Origin: Tenacibaculum skagerrakense
Lineage (GTDB): Bacteria > Bacteroidota > Bacteroidia > Flavobacteriales > Flavobacteriaceae
Length of the DNA: 64,000 bases
Assembly: GCF_004345825.1 (NCBI RefSeq)
Contig: NZ_SLXM01000001.1
Location: 558,001 to 622,000, forward strand
Direction of reading: 5' to 3'
The translations under genes were made by a program, and so were the position numbers. Below the pieces are notes generated by a model. It was given only the letters and a program-made list of their open reading frames with translations, was not told the DNA's origin and ran no database searches. Of the stretch, positions 35,970 through 44,523 are shown piece by piece. Each line of letters opens with the position of its first letter. Positions within the stretch are counted from its first letter, which is position 1.

Positions 35970-36683
35970 ATGAATAAAAATATCCATTTAATAGAGTTAT
36001 TACAAAAAGATTATAAAGAAACCTGGGATTATCAAACTGATTTATTACAAGGAATCATAGATATTAAGGTAAAGAACAGAAGAGAGGAACTAAATATTGA
36101 AACTAATAATTATTTTCTGTTTGTAGAACACCCACATGTTTATACACTGGGAAAAAGTGGTGATATGAGTAATCTTTTACTCAATGAAAAGCAGCTTGAA
36201 AGTAAAGGGATTTCTTTTTATAAAATCAACAGAGGTGGAGATATTACGTATCACGGTCCAGGACAAATAGTAGGGTATCCAATTTTAGATCTAGAAAATT
36301 TCTTTACGGATATTCATAAATATCTTCGATTTTTAGAAGAAGTAATTATAAAAGTAATTGCTGAATATGGTTTAAAAGGAGAAAGAAGTGATGGTGAAAC
36401 AGGCGTATGGTTAGATGTTGGAACTCCGTTTGCTAGAAAAATTTGTGCTATGGGAATTCGGACTAGTCGTTGGGTTACCATGCATGGTTTTGCGTTAAAT
36501 GTAAATGCCGATTTAGGATATTTCGATCATATTATTCCATGTGGAATTAAAGGTAAAGCTGTTACATCATTAGAAGCAGAACTTGGGAGTAAGTTGCATA
36601 TTGAAGAGGTTAAAGAAAAAATCTTAAATCATTTTAAAGAAATATTTGAAGTAAATGAATTCATAAAAAAAGCGAGCCTATAG
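35970..36683 (+). CDS. lipB: Lipoyl(octanoyl) transferase
   Basis: Transfers octanoyl from acyl carrier protein to lipoyl domains, the first step of lipoate assembly. Family motifs: HPHVYTLGKSGD, RGGDITYHGPGQIVGYPILDL, ARKICAMGIR (catalytic Lys) and the Cys in IIPCGIKGKAVTSL. 237 residues is normal. lipA is not in the window. The stop codon lies inside the terminator hairpin. Confidence 0.95.
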   Translation: MNKNIHLIELLQKDYKETWDYQTDLLQGIIDIKVKNRREELNIETNNYFLFVEHPHVYTLGKSGDMSNLLLNEKQLESKGISFYKINRGGDITYHGPGQIVGYPILDLENFFTDIHKYLRFLEEVIIKVIAEYGLKGERSDGETGVWLDVGTPFARKICAMGIRTSRWVTMHGFALNVNADLGYFDHIIPCGIKGKAVTSLEAELGSKLHIEEVKEKILNHFKEIFEVNEFIKKASL

Positions 36684-36692
36684 CTCGCTTTT
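36668..36692 (+). terminator. Terminator overlapping the lipB stop codon
   Basis: AAAAGCGAGC / GCTCGCTTTT, 10-bp stem, 5-nt loop containing part of the stop codon. Confidence 0.85.
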
Positions 36693-36714
36693 ATATTCTT
36701 AATAATTATGGTAA

Positions 36715-37359
36715 TTATTTTCTAGCTTTTAACTCGAAAGAAAACTCTACTAAGTCGTTAATAGCTTTATCTTTTAAATCTTCGAAAAATTTCCCAGAAT
36801 TATATTGAACTCCAAAGTCAGTTCTGTCAACCATAAACGTATCACTTTTTAATGTAATATCATTTCCGTTTTCAGTTAAAGTAGCAGGAATTGTAATGCT
36901 CTTAGTTACATCCTTAATAGTTAAATTACCTGTAATGTGTAATTTTCCTTCTTTAACTTCAGAACTAGCTACTTCAAATTTAGCTGTAGGGAATTTTTCA
37001 ACATCAAAAAAGTCAGCAGCCTTTAAGTGACCCTCTAATTTCTCTTTTCCTTTACCAGCTTCTAAGTCTGTACAAGAAATTGAATTCATGTCAAAAGTAA
37101 ATTCTCCAGCTTTTACAAGTCCATTCTCAATATCAAACAATCCTTTTTCTAAACCGATTGTTCCATTGTGTCCACCACCAATTGCTTTATCTCCTTTCCA
37201 TGTAACAGTAGATTCTGCTACATTTACGTTGTATGAGTTAACTGGGTCAGTTACTTTTTCCTCAACTTTTACCTCTTCTTTAGTTTCTACTTTTTTCTCG
37301 CCTTTACAAGAAGTTAATGCTATAGCAACAACTGCTAATGATAAAATTAGTTTTTTCAT
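36715..37359 (-). CDS. YceI-family lipoprotein
   Basis: Lipobox LTSC (Cys18), a charged linker rich in Lys/Glu (about 19-38), then the YceI lipocalin-like barrel (about 42-212: VAESTVTWKGDKAIGGGHNGTI, FDVEKFPTAKFEVASSEV, VDRTDFGVQYNSGKFFEDL). YceI proteins bind polyisoprenoid-type lipids in the periplasm. Lipidation is common for Bacteroidota members. A perfect TATATTTG box lies about 37 bp upstream. It is monocistronic here. Confidence 0.93.
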   Translation of the reverse strand: MKKLILSLAVVAIALTSCKGEKKVETKEEVKVEEKVTDPVNSYNVNVAESTVTWKGDKAIGGGHNGTIGLEKGLFDIENGLVKAGEFTFDMNSISCTDLEAGKGKEKLEGHLKAADFFDVEKFPTAKFEVASSEVKEGKLHITGNLTIKDVTKSITIPATLTENGNDITLKSDTFMVDRTDFGVQYNSGKFFEDLKDKAINDLVEFSFELKARK

Positions 37360-37395
37360 TTTTTTTATGGATTAATTTTAATTTATTTTCCATGG

Positions 37396-37403
37396 CAAAT
37401 ATA
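37396..37403 (-). promoter_or_regulatory. -7 element for the YceI gene
   Basis: TATATTTG on the minus strand, perfect TAnnTTTG. Confidence 0.55.
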
Positions 37404-37427
37404 TTTAATATCTGTCACTTATGAAAA

Positions 37428-37880
37428 CTATTTTTTGTCTTTTGTATCAATTATTATAGTAACTGGCCCGTCGTTTAATAATTCTACTTTCATATCCGCT
37501 CCAAATTGACCAGTTAGCACTTTTCTTTGAGTAATATTCTCAAAATCAGCAATAAATTTTTCATATAAAGGAATAGCGACATCAGGCTTTGCAGCAAGAA
37601 TATAACTTGGTCTGTTTCCTTTTTTAGTGGATGCATGTAAAGTAAACTGACTTACAATAATTGCATCACCATTAATATCAATTAGTGATTTATTCATCAC
37701 ATTATTCTCATCGTTAAAAATTCTAAGGTTTGCAATTTTTTTAGACAACCATTCTATGTCTTCTTGAGTATCATCGTTCACAATTCCCAATAAAATCAAT
37801 AAACCCGAATGTATAGAAGCAACTTTTTTACCTTCAATAGTAACGCTTGCTTTACTAACCCTTTGAATAACTGCTTTCAT
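37428..37880 (-). CDS. dtd: D-aminoacyl-tRNA deacylase
   Basis: 150 residues starting MKAVIQRVSKASVTIEGK, the typical Dtd opening. The active-site elements SQFTLHA and NDGPVTIIID are both present. The enzyme hydrolyses D-amino acids (and glycine) mischarged onto tRNA. It starts 6 bp after the rsgA stop on the same strand, so the two are co-transcribed. Confidence 0.95.
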   Translation of the reverse strand: MKAVIQRVSKASVTIEGKKVASIHSGLLILLGIVNDDTQEDIEWLSKKIANLRIFNDENNVMNKSLIDINGDAIIVSQFTLHASTKKGNRPSYILAAKPDVAIPLYEKFIADFENITQRKVLTGQFGADMKVELLNDGPVTIIIDTKDKK

Positions 37881-37886
37881 AAGAAT

Positions 37887-38837
37887 TTATTTTCCAGAAA
37901 GAATATCTGTTCTATAATTTTCCTCTTCTCCTTCGATAATTTGTAGATAACTTTTATAGCGAGACCAAGAGATTTCTTCATTTTCTAAGGCTTCTTTCAC
38001 TGCGCAATGCGGCTCATTGATGTGAATACAGTTATTGAACTTGCAGTCTTGTTTTAAAGCAAAAAATTCTGGGAAATAATCACCTAACTCATCTTGTTCC
38101 ATATCTACAACACCAAAACCTTTAATTCCTGGCGTGTCTATGATTTGAGCATCAAAAGTTAAATCAAACATTTCTGCAAAAGTAGTAGTATGTTGTCCTT
38201 GCTTATGTTGTTCTGAAATTTCTTTTGTTTTTAAATCTAAAGATGGCTCTATGAAGTTTAGTAACGTGGTTTTTCCTACGCCCGAATGTCCAGAAAACAT
38301 ACTTACTTTACCCTTCATCATTTCTTTGATTTTATCAACATTAGTTCCGTCTGTAGCTGAAACTTCTATGCATTTATAACCAATAGGTTCATAAATATCT
38401 TTTAGGTATAAAATCTCAGCTTTTTGTTCTATTTCGTAGGTGTCAATTTTATTGAATACTAAAACTACGTCGATAGAATAAGCCTCTGCAGTCACTAAAA
38501 AACGATCAATAAAAGTGGTAAAAGTTGGCGGATTATCAATAGTAACTATCAAAAAAACTTGATCAATATTTGATGCAATTATGTGGGTTTGTTTTGAAAG
38601 ATTTACAGATTTACGAACGATGTAGTTTTTGCGATCATAAATCTCAGTAATAATCCCAGTTTCTTCATCGCTTTTGGTGTCTATATCAAACTTAACTTTA
38701 TCACCAACAGCAATAGGATTGGTACTTTTAATACCTTTAATTCGAAATTTTCCTTTAATCCTACAATTTAAAAACCGACCTTCCTCTGTTTTTACCCAAT
38801 ACCAACTTCCTGTAGATTTATACACCGTACCTGTCAT
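37887..38837 (-). CDS. rsgA: Ribosome small-subunit-dependent GTPase RsgA
   Basis: Circularly permuted GTPase of 30S maturation. An N-terminal OB fold (about 1-70) is followed by G4 NKID, G5 SAT, G1 SGHSGVGKTTL and G3 DTPGIKGFG in permuted order, and a C-terminal zinc site CKFNNCIHINEPHCAVKEAL whose Cys/His ligands are intact. 316 residues is usual. A near-consensus CATCTTTG box ends 4 nt before the ATG, implying a leaderless message. dtd follows in the operon. Confidence 0.96.
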   Translation of the reverse strand: MTGTVYKSTGSWYWVKTEEGRFLNCRIKGKFRIKGIKSTNPIAVGDKVKFDIDTKSDEETGIITEIYDRKNYIVRKSVNLSKQTHIIASNIDQVFLIVTIDNPPTFTTFIDRFLVTAEAYSIDVVLVFNKIDTYEIEQKAEILYLKDIYEPIGYKCIEVSATDGTNVDKIKEMMKGKVSMFSGHSGVGKTTLLNFIEPSLDLKTKEISEQHKQGQHTTTFAEMFDLTFDAQIIDTPGIKGFGVVDMEQDELGDYFPEFFALKQDCKFNNCIHINEPHCAVKEALENEEISWSRYKSYLQIIEGEEENYRTDILSGK

Positions 38838-38841
38838 ATAA

Positions 38842-38849
38842 CAAAGATG
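38842..38849 (-). promoter_or_regulatory. -7 element for rsgA-dtd, leaderless geometry
   Basis: CATCTTTG on the minus strand (7 of 8 to TAnnTTTG), 4 nt before the start codon. Confidence 0.4.
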
Positions 38850-38878
38850 AGAATAAAAATTGAATCTCCTAACTAAGT

Positions 38879-39631
38879 TTAGTCCATTAAATCTTTTATT
38901 TTCTTTGAAACACTTCCCTTTTCTCCCAATCGGATAATACCAAAAATAATATTGGCAATTATACCTGGTTTACTGATTAAAGTAGCGGTTTTTGCTACGC
39001 TAATATCTCGTTCATTAATAACTTCATTAACGTTGTTTTCTTGAGAGTTTGATAGCTGAACAGCAAAATCCCAAGCTCCATTTCGAGCTATTTCCATACT
39101 AAAATCAACTAAAAAATTATCCACATCACGCGTATATTTCAAAATTTTTCTAAGGAAAGGATATATTTTTGCTAAATCATTTTCTACATCTAAAACTAAA
39201 GAAGATAAGACGGAATTAATTTTATCAAAGTCACCTTTTAAATTTTCAATCGGAGCACCTTTAGAAACTTCGGCAGCAGCAATTCCTAAATCAAGATTAA
39301 TGTGTGCATTCATACCAATTAGTAAATGTTGTAATACAATTGGCCAGAATTTTTTTGATAATAAGAATGCCTTTTCCCAAGATTGTGTAACTACCTTATT
39401 TTGTGTAAAACTATAATAAGCATCAATATATCTTTTGGCAAATATGATATCTAATTTTTCCATTCGAGGTCCGTCTTCAAAGAAACCGTTATGAATTCCT
39501 TCTTTAACTTTAATAGTTACTTTTTGATATAAAGCAGCGAAATATCCTAAAGGGTTTTTCTCTTGGATTGATGTGTCAATAATATCTTGCAATATAGCTA
39601 TTACATCATCAATAGTGTGAATTGGTTTCAT
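38879..39631 (-). CDS. DUF5995-like protein
   Basis: 250 residues, no signal peptide. The conserved pattern YFAALYQKVTIKVKEGI, GPRMEKLDIIFAKRYIDAY, and LQHLLIGMNAHINLDLGIAA matches what I know as DUF5995, a helical family of unknown function with a His/Asp-rich centre (H-H-N-D in the NAHINLDLG stretch) that might bind a metal. It lies between rsgA and the aromatic operon on the same strand with its own spacing of about 40-65 bp. Confidence 0.75.
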   Translation of the reverse strand: MKPIHTIDDVIAILQDIIDTSIQEKNPLGYFAALYQKVTIKVKEGIHNGFFEDGPRMEKLDIIFAKRYIDAYYSFTQNKVVTQSWEKAFLLSKKFWPIVLQHLLIGMNAHINLDLGIAAAEVSKGAPIENLKGDFDKINSVLSSLVLDVENDLAKIYPFLRKILKYTRDVDNFLVDFSMEIARNGAWDFAVQLSNSQENNVNEVINERDISVAKTATLISKPGIIANIIFGIIRLGEKGSVSKKIKDLMD

Positions 39632-39668
39632 TGATTTTTGGTTAGTTTGGTCAGGTTAATGTACATAA

Positions 39669-39693
39669 AAAAAGCGCAATTACTGCGCTTTTT
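39669..39693 (-). terminator. Terminator of the aromatic amino acid operon
   Basis: AAAAAGCGCA / TGCGCTTTTT, 10-bp stem and ATTAC loop, just after the DAHP synthase/chorismate mutase stop. Confidence 0.85.
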
Positions 39694-39697
39694 ACTA

Positions 39698-40780
39698 TTA
39701 TGAATTGATAATTTTCTTTTGATGGTTAATACTTTCTTGGTGAATAGCTTTGAATATTCTAAGTACAAATTCTTCACTTAAATTGTTTTCTTCGCCTTCT
39801 AGAATCATTTTGCCTAAAATTTCGTTCCATCGTTTTGTTTGAAGAATGGCAACGTTCTTATCTTTCTTTAAAGAACCAATTTGGTCAGAAATTTTCATAC
39901 GTTTGCCTAACATTTCAATTAACTGATGATCTATTACATCAATTTGTGTTCTAAGTGTATTTAAAGCATTGCTATAATCGGCTTCTGTATCCGTTTCTTT
40001 TCTGATTTTTAAATCGACCATCATTTGAATTAACGTGTCTGGTGTAATTTGTTGTTTTGCATCACTCCAAGCGTTATCTGGATCGTAGTGAGTTTCCACC
40101 ATTAAACCATCAAAATTTAAGTCTAAAGCAGTCTGACAGATATCGAAAATAATATCTCTACGACCAGCAATGTGAGATGGATCACAGATTAACGGTAAGT
40201 CAGGGAAACGATTTTGTAATTCAATAGGAATTTGCCAGTTTGGGTTATTTCTATATCTCGTTTTCTCGTAAGTAGAAAACCCTCTGTGAATAACTCCTAG
40301 CTTTTTGATATTTGCAGAGTATAAACGCTCAATAGCTCCTAACCATAACGCTAAATCTGGATTTACTGGGTTTTTAACTAAAACAATCTTATCGGTTCCT
40401 TCTAAAGCATCTGCAATTTCTTGCACGATAAATGGGCTTACCGTTGTTCTTGCTCCGATCCATAAAATATCAATATCGTGCTCTAAAGCTAACTTTACAT
40501 GATCTTTATTGGCAACTTCTGTAGAAGTTAACATTCCTGTTTCTTTTTTAGCTCGTTGTAACCATTTTAATCCTAAAGCACCAACACCTTCAAAGTTTCC
40601 TGGTCTAGTTCTTGGCTTCCAAATTCCTGCTCTTAAAACAGTTGCATCTGTGTCTTTTAATTCATGAGCAATTTTTAGAACTTGCTCTTCTGTTTCTGCG
40701 CTACATGGTCCTGCTATTACTAAAGGATGACTTAATTTGAAATCATCTAACCACGTTCTTAATTTTTTGGTATTTTCCAT
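39698..40780 (-). CDS. Bifunctional DAHP synthase / chorismate mutase
   Basis: Residues 1 to about 260 are a type I DAHP synthase of the short, Bacillus-like (beta) subclass (IAGPCSAE, LRAGIWKPRTRPG, LVKNPV, VIHRGFS, CDPSHIAGRR, VETHYDPD), the first step of aromatic synthesis. About 270-355 is an AroQ-type chorismate mutase (LRTQIDVIDHQLIEMLGKRM). The order is opposite to the Bacillus mutase-synthase fusion and typical of Bacteroidota. It is the last gene of the pheA operon and thus under the Phe/Tyr attenuator, placing pathway entry and branch point together. Confidence 0.94.
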   Translation of the reverse strand: MENTKKLRTWLDDFKLSHPLVIAGPCSAETEEQVLKIAHELKDTDATVLRAGIWKPRTRPGNFEGVGALGLKWLQRAKKETGMLTSTEVANKDHVKLALEHDIDILWIGARTTVSPFIVQEIADALEGTDKIVLVKNPVNPDLALWLGAIERLYSANIKKLGVIHRGFSTYEKTRYRNNPNWQIPIELQNRFPDLPLICDPSHIAGRRDIIFDICQTALDLNFDGLMVETHYDPDNAWSDAKQQITPDTLIQMMVDLKIRKETDTEADYSNALNTLRTQIDVIDHQLIEMLGKRMKISDQIGSLKKDKNVAILQTKRWNEILGKMILEGEENNLSEEFVLRIFKAIHQESINHQKKIINS

Positions 40781-40791
40781 TTTTTTGTTTT

Positions 40792-41655
40792 TTAAGAAAG
40801 CTTAACTTCTTGAATTCCGCTTAAAATTTGTTTAATATGATTGGTATTTTCCATTTCAGAGTAGATCTCTGAAAAATTATTCTCTTCTAATAAGGTTTTA
40901 AAGTTTTGTAAATTTTGAATGTATTCATTTAGGGTTTCTATTACGTTACTTTTGTTTTGTTCAAAAATGGGAGTCCACATAGCGGGTGAACTTTTAGCTA
41001 AACGAACAGTAGAAGCAAATCCACTACCTGCCATATCGAAAATATCACGTTCGTTTTTCTCTTTTTCGATGACAGTTTTTCCTAGCATAAAAGAACTGAT
41101 ATGAGATAAATGCGATACATAAGCTATATGTTTGTCATGAGATTTTGGATCCATGTATCGAATACGCATTCCTATTTTTGAGAAAATTTCTAACGCTTTT
41201 TCTTGAAGCTTAAAAGCAGTCTTTTCAACTTCACAAATAATATTTGTTTTTCCTCTGTATAAGCCGGTTAAAGCTGCTTGAGGTCCAGAAAACTCTGTTC
41301 CGGCAATTGGATGAGTTGCTAAGAAATTCCTTCTTTTTGGGTGATTTGAAATGCCCTCGCAAACCAATTCTTTAGTTGAACCAACATCTAAAACCAAACA
41401 TGTCTCAGAAATATGATTTAATACTTCAGGAATAACTTGTAAGGAAACATCCACAGGAATTGAAACGATTACAATATCTGCAATTGCTAAATCTTCATTA
41501 GTAGCCTTTTCATTTATAATACCTAATGTTAAAGCTTCTTCTATGTGATCTTCATTTCTGTCTATTCCGTAGATGATAGCGTTATCGAATTCTTTTTGAA
41601 TATCTAGTGCTAAACTTCCGCCAATTAATCCTACCCCAATTATAAATACATTCAT
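40792..41655 (-). CDS. tyrA: Prephenate dehydrogenase
   Basis: 287 residues. The N-terminal Rossmann fold begins IIGVGLIGGSLALDI; HPIAGTEFSGP and SHLSHISSFML carry the catalytic His residues. It converts prephenate to 4-hydroxyphenylpyruvate with NAD(P)+, the tyrosine branch. It is separated by 1 bp from the upstream aminotransferase gene and by 11 bp from the DAHPS/CM gene, so all are in one operon. Confidence 0.95.
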   Translation of the reverse strand: MNVFIIGVGLIGGSLALDIQKEFDNAIIYGIDRNEDHIEEALTLGIINEKATNEDLAIADIVIVSIPVDVSLQVIPEVLNHISETCLVLDVGSTKELVCEGISNHPKRRNFLATHPIAGTEFSGPQAALTGLYRGKTNIICEVEKTAFKLQEKALEIFSKIGMRIRYMDPKSHDKHIAYVSHLSHISSFMLGKTVIEKEKNERDIFDMAGSGFASTVRLAKSSPAMWTPIFEQNKSNVIETLNEYIQNLQNFKTLLEENNFSEIYSEMENTNHIKQILSGIQEVKLS

Positions 41656-41656
41656 A

Positions 41657-42811
41657 CTACCCTAAATTATCGATTCTTTTGATTGCTGTTTTTATATCTT
41701 CTTCCTTAACACACAAAGAAAAACGTATGTAACCTTCACCTTGACTTCCGAAAATGCTCCCCGGAGCAACAAATAAATCGTATTTATGAAGAAGGTTATC
41801 TATAAATTCTTCAGATGTTTGGTTAGACGGAATTTTAGTCCAAACAAACATTCCAGAGCCATCTTTTTTACAAGTAAGTCCTAATTTTTCTACAAGCTCA
41901 TGGATTAATGCTCTTCTTGTTTCGTAAATTGAATTAATACTAGTAAACCACTCTTTTGAAAGTTGTAATGCAGCAATCGCTCCTTTTTGAATTCCGTAAA
42001 ACATTCCAGAATCCATCTGGGTTTTTACTTTTAAAATTTCATTTAAGAATTCTTGTTTTCCTGATAACATTCCCACTCTCCAACCTGCCATATTGAAAGA
42101 TTTACTTAGAGAGTTTAATTCTAAAGCAATATCCATAGCTCCATTAACTTGTAAAATACTAGTCGGATTTTCGTTTAAAATAAAACTATACGGATTATCA
42201 TTTACAACAATAATATTATGCTTTTTAGCAAATTCAATAATGTTTTTGAAAGTGTCTTTAGAAGCGTTTGTTCCTGTTGGCATATGCGGATAATTAATCC
42301 ACATTAATTTTACGTTACTTAGGTTCTCTTTCTCTAATGCCGTAAAATCTGGTTGATAGTCGTTTTCTTCAACTAAATCGTAAAAAACAGGCTTGGCTCC
42401 TAAAAGTTTAGTTACCGAACTGTATGTTGGATATCCAGGATTTGGAATTAAAACACTGTCTCCTTCATTTAAAAGCGCTAACGAAATATGCATAATCCCT
42501 TCTTTACTTCCCATTAATGGAAGGATTTCAGAATCTGGATTTAGATTCACATTATAGTTAGTTTTATAGAATGAGCTAATTGCGGTTCTAAACTCAGGGA
42601 TTCCTTGGTAACTTTGGTATTTATGTGCGCCCGCTTCTAACATACTTTTTGTAATTGCTGTAATTACTTCAGTAGGAGGAGCTAGATCTGGACTTCCAAT
42701 TCCCATGTTAATGATTGGTTTTCCTTTAGCAACCAATTCTCTTACCTCTCTCAATTTTTTTGAGAAGTAGTATTCTTCAACAGTTTGTAAACGGTTTGCG
42801 AATGTTATCAT
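41657..42811 (-). CDS. Class I/II aminotransferase (aromatic operon)
   Basis: 384-residue PLP enzyme; the PLP Lys lies in LNSLSKSFNMAGWRVG, with NYPHMPTG and ARxxSx-like RFSLCV elements. The operon position between pheA and tyrA suggests transamination of phenylpyruvate/4-hydroxyphenylpyruvate or of prephenate, but sequence alone does not distinguish this from aspartate or LL-DAP aminotransferase. Its ATG overlaps the end of pheA by 4 bp (ATGA), so translation is coupled. Confidence 0.9.
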   Translation of the reverse strand: MITFANRLQTVEEYYFSKKLREVRELVAKGKPIINMGIGSPDLAPPTEVITAITKSMLEAGAHKYQSYQGIPEFRTAISSFYKTNYNVNLNPDSEILPLMGSKEGIMHISLALLNEGDSVLIPNPGYPTYSSVTKLLGAKPVFYDLVEENDYQPDFTALEKENLSNVKLMWINYPHMPTGTNASKDTFKNIIEFAKKHNIIVVNDNPYSFILNENPTSILQVNGAMDIALELNSLSKSFNMAGWRVGMLSGKQEFLNEILKVKTQMDSGMFYGIQKGAIAALQLSKEWFTSINSIYETRRALIHELVEKLGLTCKKDGSGMFVWTKIPSNQTSEEFIDNLLHKYDLFVAPGSIFGSQGEGYIRFSLCVKEEDIKTAIKRIDNLG

Positions 42812-43632
42812 GATCTTCCGTTTTTGTATTCACCTAATATTTTAAAATCTGTGGCCATAATTTCTATAATGGCTTTGGCTTTTTTGTAATCTTCATAGCT
42901 GTCAAAAGTAACATCTACAAAGAATGAATATTTCCAAGGAGTTTCAATTTTAGGTAAAGATTGAATTTTTGTTAGGTTCAATTTACAATCACTCATTACA
43001 TTTAAAACAGCAGCTAAACTTCCTCTCTTATGATCTAACTCGAATTTTAAAGAAGCTTTGTTAATAGATTCGATTCCGTTTGCTGGTTTTGAAGTTTGTA
43101 GAATTACAAATCGAGTTGCATTGTTTTTTATGGTTTGAATCTCGTCTTCTATGACTTCTAGATTAAAAATATCGGCTGCTATTTTGGGCGCAATTGCCGC
43201 TACGCCTTTTAATTGTTTTTCAGAAATTCGTTTGGCAATCTCAGCAGTATCAACATCTTCTACCAATTTAATATGCTTATGTTGTTTAAAGAATTCCTTA
43301 CACTGTAACAATGCCATTGGGTGTGAGCAAACTTCAGTAATTTCATTTATATTCTGATTGGGTAAAGCCATCAAGTGGTGGTGAATTGGTAGGTAATATT
43401 CTCCTGAAATATGTAAGTTATTTTTATCAATCAAGGCGTAGTTTGGAATGATAGAACCTGCTATTGTGTTTTCAATAGCCATAATTGCTTGGTCCGATTC
43501 ATTGGTTAGTAAACTATCGACAAGAACATCAAATGACAAGCATTCTTTGAGTAATATCTGCTTATCGAAAAATTGCGTTGCAACAATATGATGGTTGCTA
43601 CCTTCTATTCCTTGGATGGCTATTTTCTTCAT
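42808..43632 (-). CDS. pheA: Prephenate dehydratase with ACT domain
   Basis: 274 residues, monofunctional. The PDT domain (1 to about 180; IQGIEGSNHHIVATQFF, AIENTIAGSIIPNYALI, TRFVIL) makes phenylpyruvate; the C-terminal ACT domain (about 195-270, ELDHKRGSLAAVLNVMSDCKL, then ETPWKYSFFVD) should sense phenylalanine. Interestingly the usual SSxGS/ESxxP contact region is slightly divergent. First gene of the aromatic operon, 9 bp after the attenuator T tract, so transcription into it depends on antitermination. Confidence 0.94.
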   Translation of the reverse strand: MKKIAIQGIEGSNHHIVATQFFDKQILLKECLSFDVLVDSLLTNESDQAIMAIENTIAGSIIPNYALIDKNNLHISGEYYLPIHHHLMALPNQNINEITEVCSHPMALLQCKEFFKQHKHIKLVEDVDTAEIAKRISEKQLKGVAAIAPKIAADIFNLEVIEDEIQTIKNNATRFVILQTSKPANGIESINKASLKFELDHKRGSLAAVLNVMSDCKLNLTKIQSLPKIETPWKYSFFVDVTFDSYEDYKKAKAIIEIMATDFKILGEYKNGRS

Positions 43633-43640
43633 TTTACATC

Positions 43641-43670
43641 AAAAAAAAAGCCTCGATGCAATCGAGACTT
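43641..43670 (-). terminator. Attenuator terminator of the pheA operon
   Basis: On the minus strand AAGTCTCGAT / ATCGAGGCTT, 10-bp stem with one G-T, TGC loop, then nine T. It lies between the leader peptide and pheA. Confidence 0.9.
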
Positions 43671-43758
43671 TATATTTATATTGTTTTATAGCTACCTAAA
43701 CACATAACACAAAGTCTCTCCTCTTACTATAAAAGTAAAAGTAAAAATAGAAACCTTG
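43648..43758 (-). promoter_or_regulatory. Transcription attenuator RNA (four pairing segments)
   Basis: Segment 1 CAAGGTTTCT (43749-43758, in the leader at Gln-Gly-Phe-Tyr) pairs with segment 2 AGAGACTTTG (43710-43719) over 10 bp using two G-T pairs. Segment 2 GAGACTTT pairs perfectly with segment 3 AAAGTCTC (43664-43671). Segment 3 pairs with segment 4 (43648-43657) as the terminator. Ribosome stalling on the Phe/Tyr codons would cover segment 1, free segment 2 and give the 2:3 antiterminator. Confidence 0.85.
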
Positions 43759-43776
43759 CCATACGTTTTGTAACAT
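43696..43776 (-). CDS. pheA operon leader peptide (FYFYFYFY)
   Basis: 26-codon frame starting MLQNVWQG, followed by eight consecutive alternating Phe and Tyr codons, then SKRRDFVLCV and TAG. In addition to the run there are Trp6 and Phe22. The eight-codon aromatic run in front of an intrinsic terminator and the Phe/Tyr biosynthesis operon identifies it as an attenuator leader whose translation measures charged tRNA-Phe and tRNA-Tyr. It is not expected to have a function as a peptide. Confidence 0.9.
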   Translation of the reverse strand: MLQNVWQGFYFYFYFYSKRRDFVLCV

Positions 43777-43804
43777 AACTTCTTCGTTGTTATTTTGTTG
43801 GTAA

Positions 43805-43836
43805 CAAATCTTGAAAATTAATTTTAGTTAAGCAAA
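43805..43836 (-). promoter_or_regulatory. Promoter of the pheA leader and operon
   Basis: On the minus strand TTTG (43833-43836), 20-nt spacer, AAGATTTG (43805-43812), 7 of 8 to TAnnTTTG. The predicted start leaves about 20 nt before the leader ATG. Confidence 0.5.
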
Positions 43837-43916
43837 TTTTTTTTTCGATTTTTTTAAGGTATCGATTTCGTAAGGTGTTTATTTAACAATTTTGTAAGTC
43901 TTGTTTACAATGAAAC

Positions 43917-43948
43917 AAAGAAAAGCTCCAATTTATGGAGCTTTTCTT
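43917..43948 (-). terminator. Terminator after the DUF2383 gene
   Basis: 13-bp perfect stem AAGAAAAGCTCCA / TGGAGCTTTTCTT, 5-nt loop and T-rich tail on the minus strand. Confidence 0.85.
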
Positions 43949-43993
43949 AAATTGTTAAAAAGTTATACTTTTTAACTCAGTATGAAGGGGGGA

Positions 43994-44458
43994 TTAAGAG
44001 ATATGCTTCTGTAAATCGTCTAATTGTTTAATATTTAGAGCGTCTTTTAAAATTTCATCTCTTTGATTTTTTAGAATTCTATTAGTGCTTTGTGGGAGCT
44101 CAATTTCTGAGGTGATAACCTCGTTGTACTCATCAATAGTAGCTTGTTCTCCTCGTAAAGCTTCCTCGAGCATAGCTTCATCATTTTCTGGGGTTAAGAA
44201 TGCTTTTACATTCATCCAAGTTCTGTGAGCTGTACCTTTTAAACTACCTTCTTCATTTGGGTTTTCTCCGAATGATTTAATTTCATTCTTTAAAACTTGT
44301 CCAAAGCGTTCACGCTCATTAGATTTTCTTTCAAAGAAGTCAGTTAATATATTACTTTTAGAATTTTTTGCTGCTGTTCTATATCCTTTCTCAGCATCAT
44401 AATTTTTTTCTAATAAATTATTTAATTTGGTTGCTACTTGTGCTGTATAATTCTGCAT
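43994..44458 (-). CDS. PA2169/DUF2383-family four-helix protein
   Basis: 154 residues, no signal peptide, all-helical, with the ferritin-like pattern LNNLLEKNYDAEKGYRTAA, FFERKSNERERFGQVL and EEALRGEQATIDEYNEVI containing regularly spaced Glu residues. Families of this type are often induced in stress or stationary phase; no metal site can be proved. It follows the outer membrane protein gene with 65 bp between, so it may share the regulated promoter at 45023-45084. Confidence 0.85.
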   Translation of the reverse strand: MQNYTAQVATKLNNLLEKNYDAEKGYRTAAKNSKSNILTDFFERKSNERERFGQVLKNEIKSFGENPNEEGSLKGTAHRTWMNVKAFLTPENDEAMLEEALRGEQATIDEYNEVITSEIELPQSTNRILKNQRDEILKDALNIKQLDDLQKHIS

Positions 44459-44523
44459 ATTATTTGGTTTTAAAGTTATTCGACACTATTTTTAGAGATG
44501 CATATCGATTAACATCTGTAAGA

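Noticed and set aside
39698..43776. T-box or trp-type control of the aromatic operon
   Set aside because: There is only one Trp codon in the leader and no T-box consensus; the Phe/Tyr run and four-segment pairing explain the region.
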